64,000 nt of DNA, taken from contig CAWFEN010000009.1 of assembly GCA_963814865.1 (NCBI GenBank), forward strand, positions 372,001 through 436,000, written 5' to 3'. The stretch comes from AP-15 sp963814865. Its GTDB lineage: Bacteria; Pseudomonadota; Alphaproteobacteria; ATCC43930; CGMCC-115725. The notes under the pieces were generated by a model, which made no database searches, had not been told where the DNA came from, and saw only the letters and a list, made by a program, of their open reading frames with translations. Both the position numbers and the translations under genes were made by a program. Positions 34,597 through 43,365 of this stretch are shown here, piece after piece (positions within the stretch are counted from its first letter, which is position 1; each line of letters starts with the position of its first letter).

Positions 34597-34962
34597 TCAG
34601 CCGATGCCGCGCCGGGCGCGCCCGATGGCGGCGGCCCATGCCTCGAGCGCGGTGCGCAGCTCTGCCAGGCGGTAATGTTCCGGCGCCGCATCCGCGACGA
34701 CGGCGTTGCGGATGACCGCGCCGCCGGGCGCGATGGCGATCGAGAAGGCATTGCCGGCCCCGCCCGGCTGCGGCGCTTCGCCGCGCTCGGCGGCGGCGAT
34801 CTCGGCAAGCAGCGCCTGCGCGGTCGCGGCATCGCCCTGCACGTCGCTTTGCAGAAAATCTGCGAGCATCTCGCCGTGACGGCCGCTGCCCGGTCGTGCC
34901 TGCGCTTCGAAGAACCCCGCCCGATGCCGCCGGATTCGGACCAGGCCCGTCCTGCGCATCAT
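34597..34962 (-). CDS. Small protein overlapping the EndoU gene, putative immunity partner
   Basis: A 121-residue cytosolic protein without signal peptide or membrane segment. Segments: VRIRRHRAGFFEAQARPG, MLADFLQSDVQGDAATAQAL, AFSIAIAPGGAVIRNAVV, EHYRLAELRTALEAWAAAI. I do not recognise a named family with certainty; there is a loose resemblance to small YacL/UPF0231-like proteins. Its ATG (34962) shares the A of the EndoU stop TGA in TGATG, so translation is coupled. Small genes placed directly after an EndoU toxin usually encode the immunity protein; that role is inferred here. Confidence 0.68.
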   Translation of the reverse strand: MMRRTGLVRIRRHRAGFFEAQARPGSGRHGEMLADFLQSDVQGDAATAQALLAEIAAAERGEAPQPGGAGNAFSIAIAPGGAVIRNAVVADAAPEHYRLAELRTALEAWAAAIGRARRGIG

Positions 34963-35468
34963 CACGGCGGTCCGCGCAGCGGATAGGCGGCGTCGATACG
35001 GCCGCGCCGATACCATCCTTCGATCGCGAAACCGCGGCCCGAGGCGCCCACGAACCGGCCGTCGCCGCGCAAATGCCCGCGGTGAAAGGCGGCGAGGATC
35101 GCGGCGACGATTTCGGCGTCGGACATCGCGTCGGGGAAAAACGTCGAGGGCGCTTTCTTGTCGGTCCATCTGCCGGTCTGCGGATCGCGCAGCGCCACCA
35201 GCGCCCGGTAAATTCCAGCCGCGTCCGGCGGCTGGACGATGCGCAGGACCCGCGCTTCGGGCGGGTCGCGCCCGTTCGTCCGATGGTGATAGCCGACTGC
35301 CTCGCCCCACCGGTTGATCTCGCCGGCGGCGATGTGGGCGTAGTCGATCGGCGGTTCGGTTGCCGTCCATCTGCCCGCAGGCAGCGATGCCAATTCGCGG
35401 GCCGTTGCCCCCGGCAGCAGTGCCAGCAGCAGGATTGCGCATAGCCCGATCCGGCCGAGAACCCGCAT
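34962..35468 (-). CDS. Secreted EndoU-domain ribonuclease
   Basis: A 168-residue protein with a Sec signal peptide (residues 1-23, core LCAILLLALLPGATA) and an EndoU-type nuclease domain. Features: HIAAGEINRWGEAVGYHHR (His45, His61/62), then ALRDPQTGRWTDKKAPSTFF (Lys104/105, Ser/Thr108-109) and a C-terminal strand EGWYRRGRIDAAYPL with Tyr162. Bacterial EndoU domains are RNA-cutting toxins, usually at the C terminus of large polymorphic toxins; here the domain stands alone behind its own signal peptide. It lies just downstream of ubiB and overlaps the next gene by one base at TGATG. Confidence 0.82.
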   Translation of the reverse strand: MRVLGRIGLCAILLLALLPGATARELASLPAGRWTATEPPIDYAHIAAGEINRWGEAVGYHHRTNGRDPPEARVLRIVQPPDAAGIYRALVALRDPQTGRWTDKKAPSTFFPDAMSDAEIVAAILAAFHRGHLRGDGRFVGASGRGFAIEGWYRRGRIDAAYPLRGPP

Positions 35469-35474
35469 CTCGTG

Positions 35475-36926
35475 CTAGCGCGCAAAGACAAGAGCGAGGG
35501 CGATCGCGACCAGCGCCGCCGCGGCGACCCATAGCGGGATCACCGCGAGGTATGCCCGCCTGGCTTGTTCGGCGGCATGGGCTGCGATCGTCTCGGCGTG
35601 CAGAACCACCCCATCGCGCGACATATCGCCTACAAGCTGGTCGAGGCTGCGCACCAGACGCGGCAGCCGCTCGACGAGATCGGCCAAGGTCTCCATCCCG
35701 TCGCGCAGCTTTGCTTCGGGGCCGCGATTGTCGCGCATCCACGCTTCGATCAGCGGCCGTGCCAAGGTCCAGATGTTCACATCGGGATCGAGGCGCCGGC
35801 CGACCCCTTCGATCTGCACCATCGTTTTTTGCAGCAGCAGCAGCTGCGGCTGGGTTTCCATCTCGAACTGCTCGGTGACCCGGAAGAGCTGGGCCAGCAG
35901 GCGGGCGATCGAGATCTCCTGCAACGGCCGGCCGAGGATCGGCTCGCCGATCGAGCGGCAGGCCTGGGCGAAGCCGTCCACCGACAGGCCGGGCGGCACA
36001 TAGCCGGCGGCGAAATGAACTTCGGCCACCCGCCGGTAATCGCCGGACAGAAATCCCAGCAGCATGTCGGCAAGGTAGTAGCGGGTGGCGCGGTCGAGCC
36101 GGCCCATGATGCCGAAATCGACGACGACAAGGGCGCCGTCCGCGGCGACGAACATGTTGCCGGGGTGCAGATCGGCGTGGAAGAACCCGTCGCGGAACAC
36201 CTGGTTGAAAAAGGCGCCGGCCGCCTTGGCGAGCAGCGCCTCGAGGCGATGGCCGGCGGCCAGGATCGCGGCGCGGTCGTCGACCCGGACCCCGCTGATC
36301 CGCTCGAGCGTCAATACGGTGCGCCCGGTGCGCAGCCAATCGACCTTGGGCACGTGGAAGCCGGGATCGCCGGCGAAATTCTCGGCCAGTTCGGAGGCGG
36401 CGGCGGCCTCGAAACGCAGGTCCATCTCGAAGCGGACGATTTCGGCCAGGGTCTGCACGACCTCGACCGGCTTGAGCCGGCGCAGCGCCGGCTGGAGACG
36501 CTCGATCCAGCCGGCGAGCCACAGAAAGAGGTCGAGATCGCGCGCAAAGGCGCGGCCGATTCCCGGCCGCAGCACTTTGACCGCGACATCGCCCCCATCC
36601 GTGGTGCGCGCGAAATGGACCTGTGCGATCGATGCGGCGGCGATCGCGGTCTCATCGAACGATGCGTAGAGCGCGGCGAGCGGACGCTCGAACTCGGCTT
36701 CGATCAGGGCGCGCGCCTCGCTCCCCGGAAAGGGCGGCAGGCGATCTTGCAGGGTTGCCAGATCGGCGGTGATCTCCTCGCCGAGGAGGTCGGCCCGCGT
36801 CGACAAAAGTTGTCCGAGCTTGATCAAGCTCGGGCCCATCTCGGCGAAGGCGGCGGCGAGCCGCTGGCCCGGGCGCTGTCCGGCCACGCCGCGGCGGCGC
36901 CGGACAAAGAGGCGGGCGAGGCGCAC
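35475..36926 (-). CDS. ubiB: UbiB ubiquinone-biosynthesis ATPase/kinase-like protein
   Basis: UbiB is an ADCK-like ATPase needed for ubiquinone synthesis at the inner membrane. Motifs: SLIKLGQLLSTRADLLGEEI (KxGQ), AAASIAQVHFA, VAVKVLRPGIG, FFHADLHPGNMF and VVDFGIMGRLDRA. Two C-terminal membrane helices (IPLWVAAAALVAIALALVFA end). GTG 36926 is the first standard start, but family sequence continues upstream in frame (GLLRGARNLARLFGIALILA and HDALFLFDDIPTVG) to about 37050 without any ATG, GTG or TTG, so the real start is unresolved. ubiE is directly upstream. Confidence 0.88.
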   Translation of the reverse strand: MRLARLFVRRRRGVAGQRPGQRLAAAFAEMGPSLIKLGQLLSTRADLLGEEITADLATLQDRLPPFPGSEARALIEAEFERPLAALYASFDETAIAAASIAQVHFARTTDGGDVAVKVLRPGIGRAFARDLDLFLWLAGWIERLQPALRRLKPVEVVQTLAEIVRFEMDLRFEAAAASELAENFAGDPGFHVPKVDWLRTGRTVLTLERISGVRVDDRAAILAAGHRLEALLAKAAGAFFNQVFRDGFFHADLHPGNMFVAADGALVVVDFGIMGRLDRATRYYLADMLLGFLSGDYRRVAEVHFAAGYVPPGLSVDGFAQACRSIGEPILGRPLQEISIARLLAQLFRVTEQFEMETQPQLLLLQKTMVQIEGVGRRLDPDVNIWTLARPLIEAWMRDNRGPEAKLRDGMETLADLVERLPRLVRSLDQLVGDMSRDGVVLHAETIAAHAAEQARRAYLAVIPLWVAAAALVAIALALVFAR

Positions 36927-37056
36927 ATAGGACCCGACGGTCGGGATGTCGTCGAACAGGAACAGCGCGTCGTGCCGCGCCAGGATCAGCGCGATGCCGA
37001 ACAGGCGGGCGAGATTGCGGGCGCCGCGCAGCAGCCCGAAGGCGGGCCGCGACGGG

Positions 37057-37837
37057 TCAGAGGCGCCAGGCCGAATGGAGCGCAGCGATGCCCCCCGTGA
37101 GGTTGCGGAACCTCACCTCTTCGAGCCCGGCCGCGGCGATCATCTCGCACAGCTCGCTTTGCCGCGGGAACCCGCGGATGCTTTCGACGAGATAGAGGTA
37201 GGCCTCGCGATCGCCGGCGACGATCTGCCCGAGCAGCGGCACCACGTGAAAGCTGTAGAGATCGTAGAGCGGCTGGAGCAGCGGCGTGACCGCGGGGGTG
37301 AATTCGAGGCACAGAAAACGCCCGCCCGGCTTGAGCACGCGGCGCGCCTCGGCGAGCGCCGCCGCGATCCGGGTGACGTTCCGCAACCCGAAGGCGATGG
37401 TGTAGAGATCGAGGCTGCGGTCGGCGGACGGGCAACGCCTCGGCATCGGCGCAGACCCACTCGATGCCGGCGAGAATGCCGCGGTCGATCGCCCGGGCGC
37501 GGCCCTCGGCAAGCATCCGCTCGTTGATGTCGCAGACGACAACCGGAATGCCTGCACCGGCCTCTGTGCCCGCCGGCGCGAGGCGCGGCAGCGCGCGCAG
37601 CGCGACGTCGCCGGTGCCGCCGGCAACATCGATCAGGCGCTGGCCCGGCCGCGGCTTCAGCCAGGCCACCAGCTCGGCCTTCCACCGCCGGTGGATGCCG
37701 CCGCTCATCAAATCGTTCATCAAGTCGTAGCGCGATGCCACGCTGTCGAACACGGCGCGCACCAGCGACGCCTTCTCCCCCTCCGGCACGCGGCCTGAGC
37801 CGAACTCGGTGCCGCCGCTTGTCTCGTCGTCGGTCAT
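37057..37837 (-). CDS. ubiE: UbiE/MenG C-methyltransferase, one-base frameshift
   Basis: UbiE methylates the ring of demethoxyubiquinol or demethylmenaquinol. From ATG 37837 the first frame has FDSVASRYDLMNDLMSGGIH, then RRWKAELVAWLKPR and LIDVAGGTGDVALRAL; the next frame holds SLDLYTIAFGLRNVTR, EARRVLKPGGRFLCLEF and the end IAALHSAWRL. One extra base at 37424-37432 joins them. The reconstructed protein is 259 residues, normal for UbiE. It precedes ubiB, the common alphaproteobacterial pairing, and an error rather than decay is likely. Confidence 0.88.
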
Positions 37838-37905
37838 CGGGCAGGAAGATAACCGCACCGGACCGCGCGCGCCACGGGTAGGCCGCCCACGGACCGGTAG
37901 GCGGT

Positions 37906-38805
37906 TCAAGCAGCGGCTTGCCGACCGGCCCAGGCGGCGATGGCGCGGCCGATCTCGCGGCCGGAATCTTCCTGGATGAAATGGCTGCCGACGACCGTCA
38001 CTTCGCTCTGGTTTGGCCATCGGCGGCAGAATTCGCGCTGCGCCCCGACGAGGATCGCTCCCGGCTCGGCATTGACGAAGAGTTTCGGGATATCGTTCTC
38101 GGCCATCCAGCGGGCATAGGAATCCGCCAGCGCGACGACCGGGGCGGGCTCGCCGTCGAGCGGGATCTCGCGCGGCCAGGCGAGCGTAGGCCAGCGGTCC
38201 GCGGGCGAGCCGGCGAAAGGCCGCCGGTATTCTTCCATCTCGGCCGGGTCCAGTTGGCGCAGGATCGAAGCGGGCAGGACGCGTTCGACGAACATGTTCT
38301 TTTGCAGGATCATCTCTTCGCCGGCGGCGGAGCGGAAACCCTGAAACACCCGCCGCGAGGCTTGCGGCCATTCCGCCCAGATCAGCGGGCGGACGATCGC
38401 CTCCATGTAGACGACGCTCCGAACCCGTTCGCGATGACGGTTCGCCCAGTCGAAGCCGAGCGCCGCCCCCCAATCGTGGCCGACGAGCGTAACCGGCCGG
38501 TCCGGCCCGATCACGGCGTCGATAAAGCCCCACAGAAATTCGCGATGCGTGATGAAGCGATAGGCGTCCGGGCCGGGAGGGTCGAGCTTGTCGGAATCGC
38601 CCATGCCGATCAGATCGGGTGCGAGGCAGCGGCCGAGGTCGGCGATTTCGGGCATGACGTCGCGCCACAAATAAGACGAGGTCGGGTTGCCGTGCAGAAA
38701 GAGAAACACCCTGTCGCCGGCGCCGAGCTCGACATAGGCCATGCGCTTGCCGTTGACCGTGGCGAATTTCTTCGGATGCGGCTCGATGCGGTGCGAGGCC
38801 GTCAT
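37906..38805 (-). CDS. dhaA: Haloalkane dehalogenase (DhaA/HLD-II type)
   Basis: An alpha/beta hydrolase of 299 residues that hydrolyses carbon-halogen bonds. All expected residues can be seen: halide-stabilising Asn in FLHGNPTSSYLWRDVMP, nucleophile Asp and Trp in VGHDWGAALGFDWAN, acidic Glu in YMEAIVRPLIWAEWP, and catalytic His in GSHFIQEDSG. The set matches subfamily II enzymes such as DhaA. GGGAGGAG precedes ATG 38805. The SDR gene starts divergently 80 bases away, so the two may share a control region. Native substrate unknown. Confidence 0.85.
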   Translation of the reverse strand: MTASHRIEPHPKKFATVNGKRMAYVELGAGDRVFLFLHGNPTSSYLWRDVMPEIADLGRCLAPDLIGMGDSDKLDPPGPDAYRFITHREFLWGFIDAVIGPDRPVTLVGHDWGAALGFDWANRHRERVRSVVYMEAIVRPLIWAEWPQASRRVFQGFRSAAGEEMILQKNMFVERVLPASILRQLDPAEMEEYRRPFAGSPADRWPTLAWPREIPLDGEPAPVVALADSYARWMAENDIPKLFVNAEPGAILVGAQREFCRRWPNQSEVTVVGSHFIQEDSGREIGRAIAAWAGRQAAA

Positions 38806-38885
38806 AACTCCTCCCGAAAGCAGCGATCGTGAGTGCTATTGTGCCATAGGGCCACGCTTGAACCACCCTCCGAGGAGATCGAAAC

Positions 38886-39587
38886 ATGCCGAAGCCGAGC
38901 TATGAAACCGCATTGATCGTCGGCGCCGGGCGGGGCCTCAGCGCCTCGTTGGCGCGGGTCTTCGCCGGCGCGGGAATGCGGGTGGCGCTGGCCGCGCGCG
39001 ATACCGGAAAGCTGGCGCCGCTCTGCGCCGAGACCGGCGCCAAGGCCTTTGCCTGCGATGCCGTCGACCCGGCCCAGGTGGCGCGGATGTTCGCGGCGGT
39101 CGAGGCCGCGACCGGCGCTCCCGAAATCGTCGTCTACAATGCCAGCGCGCGCGCCCGCGGTCCGGTCGCCGAACTGGTCCCGGCCGAGGTCGAGCGCGCG
39201 ATCATGGTCAGCGCCTATGGCGGTTTTCTGGTGGCGCGCGAGGCGGTCGGCCGCATGCTGCCGAAGCGGCATGGCGCGGTGCTGTTCACCGGCGCCTCGG
39301 CGAGCGTCAAGGGCTACCCGCTGTCGGCGCCGTTCGCGATGGGCAAGTTCGCATTGCGCGGCCTGGCGCAAAGCATGGCGCGCGAGCTGGCGCCGCAGGG
39401 CATTCACGTCGCCCATTTCGTCATCGACGGGGCGATCCGCAACCCCGGCCGGGTCGAGCCGGCGGATAAGCCCGACAGCATGCTCGATCCCGACGCGATC
39501 GCCGCGACCTATCTCGGCGTGCTGCACCAGCCGCGCTCGGCCTGGACCTGGGAAGTCGAGCTGCGGCCCTGGGTCGAGCGGTTCTGA
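38886..39587 (+). CDS. SDR-family protein with Phe in place of catalytic Tyr
   Basis: A 233-residue short-chain dehydrogenase-like protein. The cofactor motif is ALIVGAGRGLSASLARVF (variant GxGxGxS), the loop NASARARGP replaces the usual NNAG, and the active-site region reads FTGASASVKGYPLSAPFAMG followed by Lys. The Y-x-x-x-K pair is F-A-M-G-K, so the proton-donor Tyr is missing. A group of SDR proteins with ELAPQGIHVAHFVIDG shares this change; their activity is unclear. GAGGAG precedes ATG 38886. Divergent from the dehalogenase gene. Confidence 0.8.
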   Translation: MPKPSYETALIVGAGRGLSASLARVFAGAGMRVALAARDTGKLAPLCAETGAKAFACDAVDPAQVARMFAAVEAATGAPEIVVYNASARARGPVAELVPAEVERAIMVSAYGGFLVAREAVGRMLPKRHGAVLFTGASASVKGYPLSAPFAMGKFALRGLAQSMARELAPQGIHVAHFVIDGAIRNPGRVEPADKPDSMLDPDAIAATYLGVLHQPRSAWTWEVELRPWVERF

Positions 39588-39606
39588 GGCGGCAGCGCGC
39601 GGCGCA

Positions 39607-41022
39607 TCACGGCCCTGCCGGGGCCGGCATGCCGGCAAGCGCCATGGCGGCGTCGAACACCGTCTCGACCGCGAGATCGGCGAGATCGGGCACCGACAGC
39701 ACCTGCACCGTCTTGCCGCGCGGCGCGCACAGGCCGGGGTCCGAGGCGCGCGAGAACAGGACCACGACCGGGTTGCCGCCGGCGGCGGCGACATGCGTGG
39801 CGCCGGTGTCGTTGCCGACGCTGAGCGCGGCGATGCCGGCGAGCGCGGCGAGATCCGCGACGTCGGTGCCGCCGACGAGATCGACGGCCTCGGGGCACTG
39901 GCGGCGGATCGCGCGGCCGATCGCCGCCTCGCCCGCGGTGCCGACGATCACCGGCAGTAATCCGGCGCGGTGGAGGCGATCGGCCAGCTCGCCGTAATGG
40001 CCGGCCGGCCAGCGTTTTGCCGGATGGCGCGGCGACGAGCCCGGGATCAGCATGGCGAAGCGCCGGCCCGCGACCACTTCGGGCAGACATCCGGCCGCCG
40101 GCAGCCACGGCGTCAGCGCCACCGGATGAATGCCGGCCATCAGCAATTGCTCGGCCTGCCGGTCCATCGTGTGCTGCCTGTCGCGGACGCGGTTGGCGTG
40201 CGGGTGCGAGCAGCGCCACGCCGTTCCCGACCATTCCGGCACCGGCCCGCGGCGCAGCAGCCAGGCGTAGAAATTGCTCCGGTCGGAGGTCTGAAAATCA
40301 TAGACCCGGTCGAAATGCCGTTGCCGCAGCCGGCGGCGCAGCGCGAGCCAGCCCTTGATGTCGAAGGCTCGGGGCCGGGGATCGATCAGGATATCGTCGA
40401 AGAGCCCGGTCTGCGCCGCGAGACCGGCATAGCGCTCGGTCGTCAGCAGGGTGAGCCGGTCGCCGGCATGGTGCTGCCGGATCGCCGGCACCGGGCCCAG
40501 CGCCTGGATGAAATCGCCGAGGGCGCCGAGCTTGACGACGAGGATTTCGTGCCGGCGCGAAGTCTGCGCAATGGTCTTCCGGCGCGGCCGCAGGCGGGCG
40601 AGCGCCGCGAGATCGACCTCCTGCGCCAACGCCTCGAACGCCCGGAAAACCGCCGCATGCGCGGCTGGGTCGTGCGAACCGATGCCGGCCAGCAGCGCGT
40701 CGACGACTCGTTGCGCCGCAGCGACGGCGCGCGATCCCGCCGATCTTTCGATGAAGCCCCGAGCGGCACGGACCCGATCGGCGGCAACGAGCATCCGTTC
40801 GCCAAGGCGCCACAGCATGACCGGACGGCCCGCCAAATGCGCGATGCAGGTCTCGCGGCCGAACCTGTGCAGGAGCCGGCAGACGTCGCAGGCGACGACA
40901 TAGCGGCGGTCATGCCGGCGCCGCTGCTCGTTCCACGCAAAGAACGCGTTGAGCGGGGTCGCCGGGGGAAAGGCGCCCGCGCTCAGGCGCCGCGGCATCG
41001 CGGTGGCAGGATCGGCATGCAC
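39607..41022 (-). CDS. Glycosyltransferase family 9 protein with long N-terminal extension
   Basis: A GT9 (heptosyltransferase-like) enzyme that transfers a sugar onto a lipopolysaccharide or related acceptor. The domain starts at about residue 160 with EILVVKLGALGDFIQALGPV, continues through the nucleotide-sugar part AMLIPGSSPRHPAKRWPAGH and ends with SVGNDTGATHVAAAGGNPVV. The first 160 residues (His/Arg-rich, CDVCRLLHRFGRETC) have no domain I recognise. GTG 41022 is the start of the open frame and ATG 40998 an alternative. A methyltransferase gene starts divergently 96 bases upstream. Confidence 0.8.
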   Translation of the reverse strand: MHADPATAMPRRLSAGAFPPATPLNAFFAWNEQRRRHDRRYVVACDVCRLLHRFGRETCIAHLAGRPVMLWRLGERMLVAADRVRAARGFIERSAGSRAVAAAQRVVDALLAGIGSHDPAAHAAVFRAFEALAQEVDLAALARLRPRRKTIAQTSRRHEILVVKLGALGDFIQALGPVPAIRQHHAGDRLTLLTTERYAGLAAQTGLFDDILIDPRPRAFDIKGWLALRRRLRQRHFDRVYDFQTSDRSNFYAWLLRRGPVPEWSGTAWRCSHPHANRVRDRQHTMDRQAEQLLMAGIHPVALTPWLPAAGCLPEVVAGRRFAMLIPGSSPRHPAKRWPAGHYGELADRLHRAGLLPVIVGTAGEAAIGRAIRRQCPEAVDLVGGTDVADLAALAGIAALSVGNDTGATHVAAAGGNPVVVLFSRASDPGLCAPRGKTVQVLSVPDLADLAVETVFDAAMALAGMPAPAGP

Positions 41023-41118
41023 GGATGAGGACTATGCCTCAGTCCCGGCAGGCTGTCTGCGCGCCGCTGCAGCAGAAGGCAATACCCGCCCGCATCGCGC
41101 TTTCGCGGCGCTCGGCGA

Positions 41119-41820
41119 TTGGGCAAGCTGCGGTTCTTTCGCAGTGCATTCGGGAGCGCGATGTTCGAAGCCGAAGCCCGCTGGTTGCGGCATGCGCTCG
41201 ACGGGTTTGCGCCCGATCGGCTGTCGCCGCTGCTCAATCTCGGCAGCAGCACCGCGGCGGTGCGCGAGACCGTGCAGCCCTGGATCGACGGTGAGCTCGT
41301 CCGCCCGCTGCGCGCCCGCGGCATTGAAATCGTCCATGTCGACTGGCGCGAAGGGTCCGGGGTCGATGTCCGCGCCGATCTGGCCGACCCGGCCGATTTG
41401 TCGCGATTGCGGGCGCTCGGGCCGCGGGCGCTGTTGTGCTGCAACCTGCTCGAGCATGTGATCGATCCGGGCCGCGTCGCCCGCCACTGCCTCGACATTC
41501 TCGACAGGGGCGGGCTCGTCTTCGTCACGGTGCCGTTCAGCTATCCCTATCATCGCGATCCGATCGACACGATGTATCGGCCGAGCCCGGCCGAGCTTGG
41601 TGCGCTCTTTGCCGGAGCGCGGCTGCTCGACGGCACGATCCTCGGGGCCGGCATGTCCTATCGCGACGACGTGCGGCGGCGGCCGTGGATTCTGCTGCGT
41701 CATGTGGCCCGCTTTCCGGCGCCGTTCCTGTCGCTGCAAAAATGGCGGCGCTCGATGGCCAAGCTCTATTGGCTCGTCGCCGAATATCGGATCAGCTGCG
41801 CCGTCCTGGAGAAGATGTAG
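41119..41820 (+). CDS. Class I SAM-dependent methyltransferase, glycan-linked
   Basis: A 233-residue methyltransferase. LLNLGSSTAAVRE is motif I, IVHVDWREGSGVDVRADLAD is the acidic region, and CCNLLEHVIDPGRVARHCL and GGLVFVTVPFSYPYHRDP are the post motifs. Its C terminus is basic and aromatic-rich (LQKWRRSMAKLYWLVAEY). The frame opens with TTG 41119; ATG 41161 has GGGAG upstream and may be the true start. Divergent from the GT9 gene, so a sugar or lipid acceptor is plausible. The 3' end overlaps the M81 gene convergently. Confidence 0.72.
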   Translation: MGKLRFFRSAFGSAMFEAEARWLRHALDGFAPDRLSPLLNLGSSTAAVRETVQPWIDGELVRPLRARGIEIVHVDWREGSGVDVRADLADPADLSRLRALGPRALLCCNLLEHVIDPGRVARHCLDILDRGGLVFVTVPFSYPYHRDPIDTMYRPSPAELGALFAGARLLDGTILGAGMSYRDDVRRRPWILLRHVARFPAPFLSLQKWRRSMAKLYWLVAEYRISCAVLEKM

Positions 41821-43318
41821 CGCGCGGCTCGGCGATCGGGTCCAGCGGCCAGACCGGGCGGCGGACCTTGGTGAAGAGCTCAGGGGTGTAGATCTCCGAG
41901 CACAGGGCGCCGGTGTCGACAAGGACAACCTCGCGCGCGATCGGTTCGAACGCGGCGCGGAAATGCTGCATCGATTTGACCGCGACCGTCGTGTAGCGAG
42001 TGGGGTCGATGCCGAGCGAGGTGAATTGCGCGAGATCGGTCGCCTGGCCGTTATTGGTGATGACGATGATGTCGATGCCCCCGGTGCCCCCCACGCGGAA
42101 CACCATCGACGCCCCGTAATTGCGCTCGACCCCGCCGCCCATCGGGCCATAGGCGATGAATTTGCCGCTGGTCAGGCACACCACCTCGCCGTCGAGCGTC
42201 AGCGGGCCGCCGCCCATCGCCGGGTCGGTCTTGCCGCCGAGCGTCAGCGTGGTGCCGGCGCCGACCCCGGCGCGCATGCCGGCCTGCACCGCCTCGGGGT
42301 CGCAGATCGCATGAAACGCAACGCTGTCGATGCCGCCCTCGATCAAGCCCTTCAAGAACGCGGTCGCGTCGCCGTAGCCGCCGCCGCCCGGATTGTCGGT
42401 GTAGTCGGCGACGACCAGCGGCTTGTCGCCCGGCCTGCCTTTCCGCGCCAATGCAATCGCCTCGGCGACTGAAAGCAGCGTGAAGCTGCTGAAGTCGCGT
42501 GTCGCCCAGGCGTAATCCATGAACTCCTCGGCGATCGCCTGGCCCTGCGGGCTGGCGCCGTCGGTGGTGACCGTCACCGACGGGCCGACATCGCGGATGT
42601 CGGAGCGGCTGAACCCGGCACAGATGCTGACTGCGAGCGCCGTGCCGCGCCGCTCGATCACATCGGCGCGGGCGAGGAGCTCGGCCATCGGCCCCTGCTG
42701 GTGGCGTCCGCGGTCGAGGCCGTAGATCAGCGGCCGCCGGGCGATCACGGTCACCGGCCGGATCTCGCCCCGCATCGCGCGTTCGAGGAGTTCGGCGCCC
42801 TGCCAGGCGCGCTCGTACATGTCGATATGCGGATAGGTGCGGAAGGCGATCAGCGCGTTGGCGTTGTCGGCCATCTTTTGCGTCACATTGGCGTGCAGGT
42901 CGAGGGTGGCGACGATCGGGACCCGCGGCCCCAGCCTGACGCGCAGCCGGGACAGAAGCTCGCCCTCGGCATCCTCGTGGCTGTCGCTGACCATGGCGCC
43001 GTGCAGGTGCAAGAGCGCGCCGTCGATCGGGCCCTTCTGGTCGACCGCGTCGAGGATCATGCCGGTGACCAGCTCGAACGCGTCGTCGGTGACGATGCCC
43101 GACGGGTTGGGGTTGGCGGAAACCGGGTGAACCAGGCTCCAGCCGAATTTGTCCGCCGCCTCGAAGGTTGCGCCGAGCGCCGAGCGGGTCCCGCGGAACG
43201 CCTGCGGGATCTCGTTTTCGAGATGGTAGTCGCGCCGCCGGATCAAGGCCATGCCGGTCCTGACCCGGCTGAAGGTGTTGGTCTCATGCATAAAGCGGGC
43301 GGTCAGAACGCGCGTCAC
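41792..43318 (-). CDS. M81-family metallopeptidase (MlrC-like)
   Basis: A 508-residue protein of the microcystinase C/MlrC (M81) family: DUF1485 N-terminal domain with RFMHETNTFSRVRTGM and LLHLHGAMVSDSHEDAEG, zinc-binding ATLDLHANVTQKMADNANAL, and the MlrC C-terminal domain with VVADYTDNPGGGGYGDATAF and GGGVERNYGASMVFRVGG. Members cleave peptides or related amides; substrate unknown. Start is GTG 43318. It lies beside an enolase-superfamily gene in the same direction, a pair that suggests use of D-amino-acid or sugar-acid derivatives. Confidence 0.87.
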   Translation of the reverse strand: MTRVLTARFMHETNTFSRVRTGMALIRRRDYHLENEIPQAFRGTRSALGATFEAADKFGWSLVHPVSANPNPSGIVTDDAFELVTGMILDAVDQKGPIDGALLHLHGAMVSDSHEDAEGELLSRLRVRLGPRVPIVATLDLHANVTQKMADNANALIAFRTYPHIDMYERAWQGAELLERAMRGEIRPVTVIARRPLIYGLDRGRHQQGPMAELLARADVIERRGTALAVSICAGFSRSDIRDVGPSVTVTTDGASPQGQAIAEEFMDYAWATRDFSSFTLLSVAEAIALARKGRPGDKPLVVADYTDNPGGGGYGDATAFLKGLIEGGIDSVAFHAICDPEAVQAGMRAGVGAGTTLTLGGKTDPAMGGGPLTLDGEVVCLTSGKFIAYGPMGGGVERNYGASMVFRVGGTGGIDIIVITNNGQATDLAQFTSLGIDPTRYTTVAVKSMQHFRAAFEPIAREVVLVDTGALCSEIYTPELFTKVRRPVWPLDPIAEPRATSSPGRRS

Positions 43319-43365
43319 GGATCACCTCATCAATCTCTATGCTGCGCAGCCGGCATAAACAGCGG

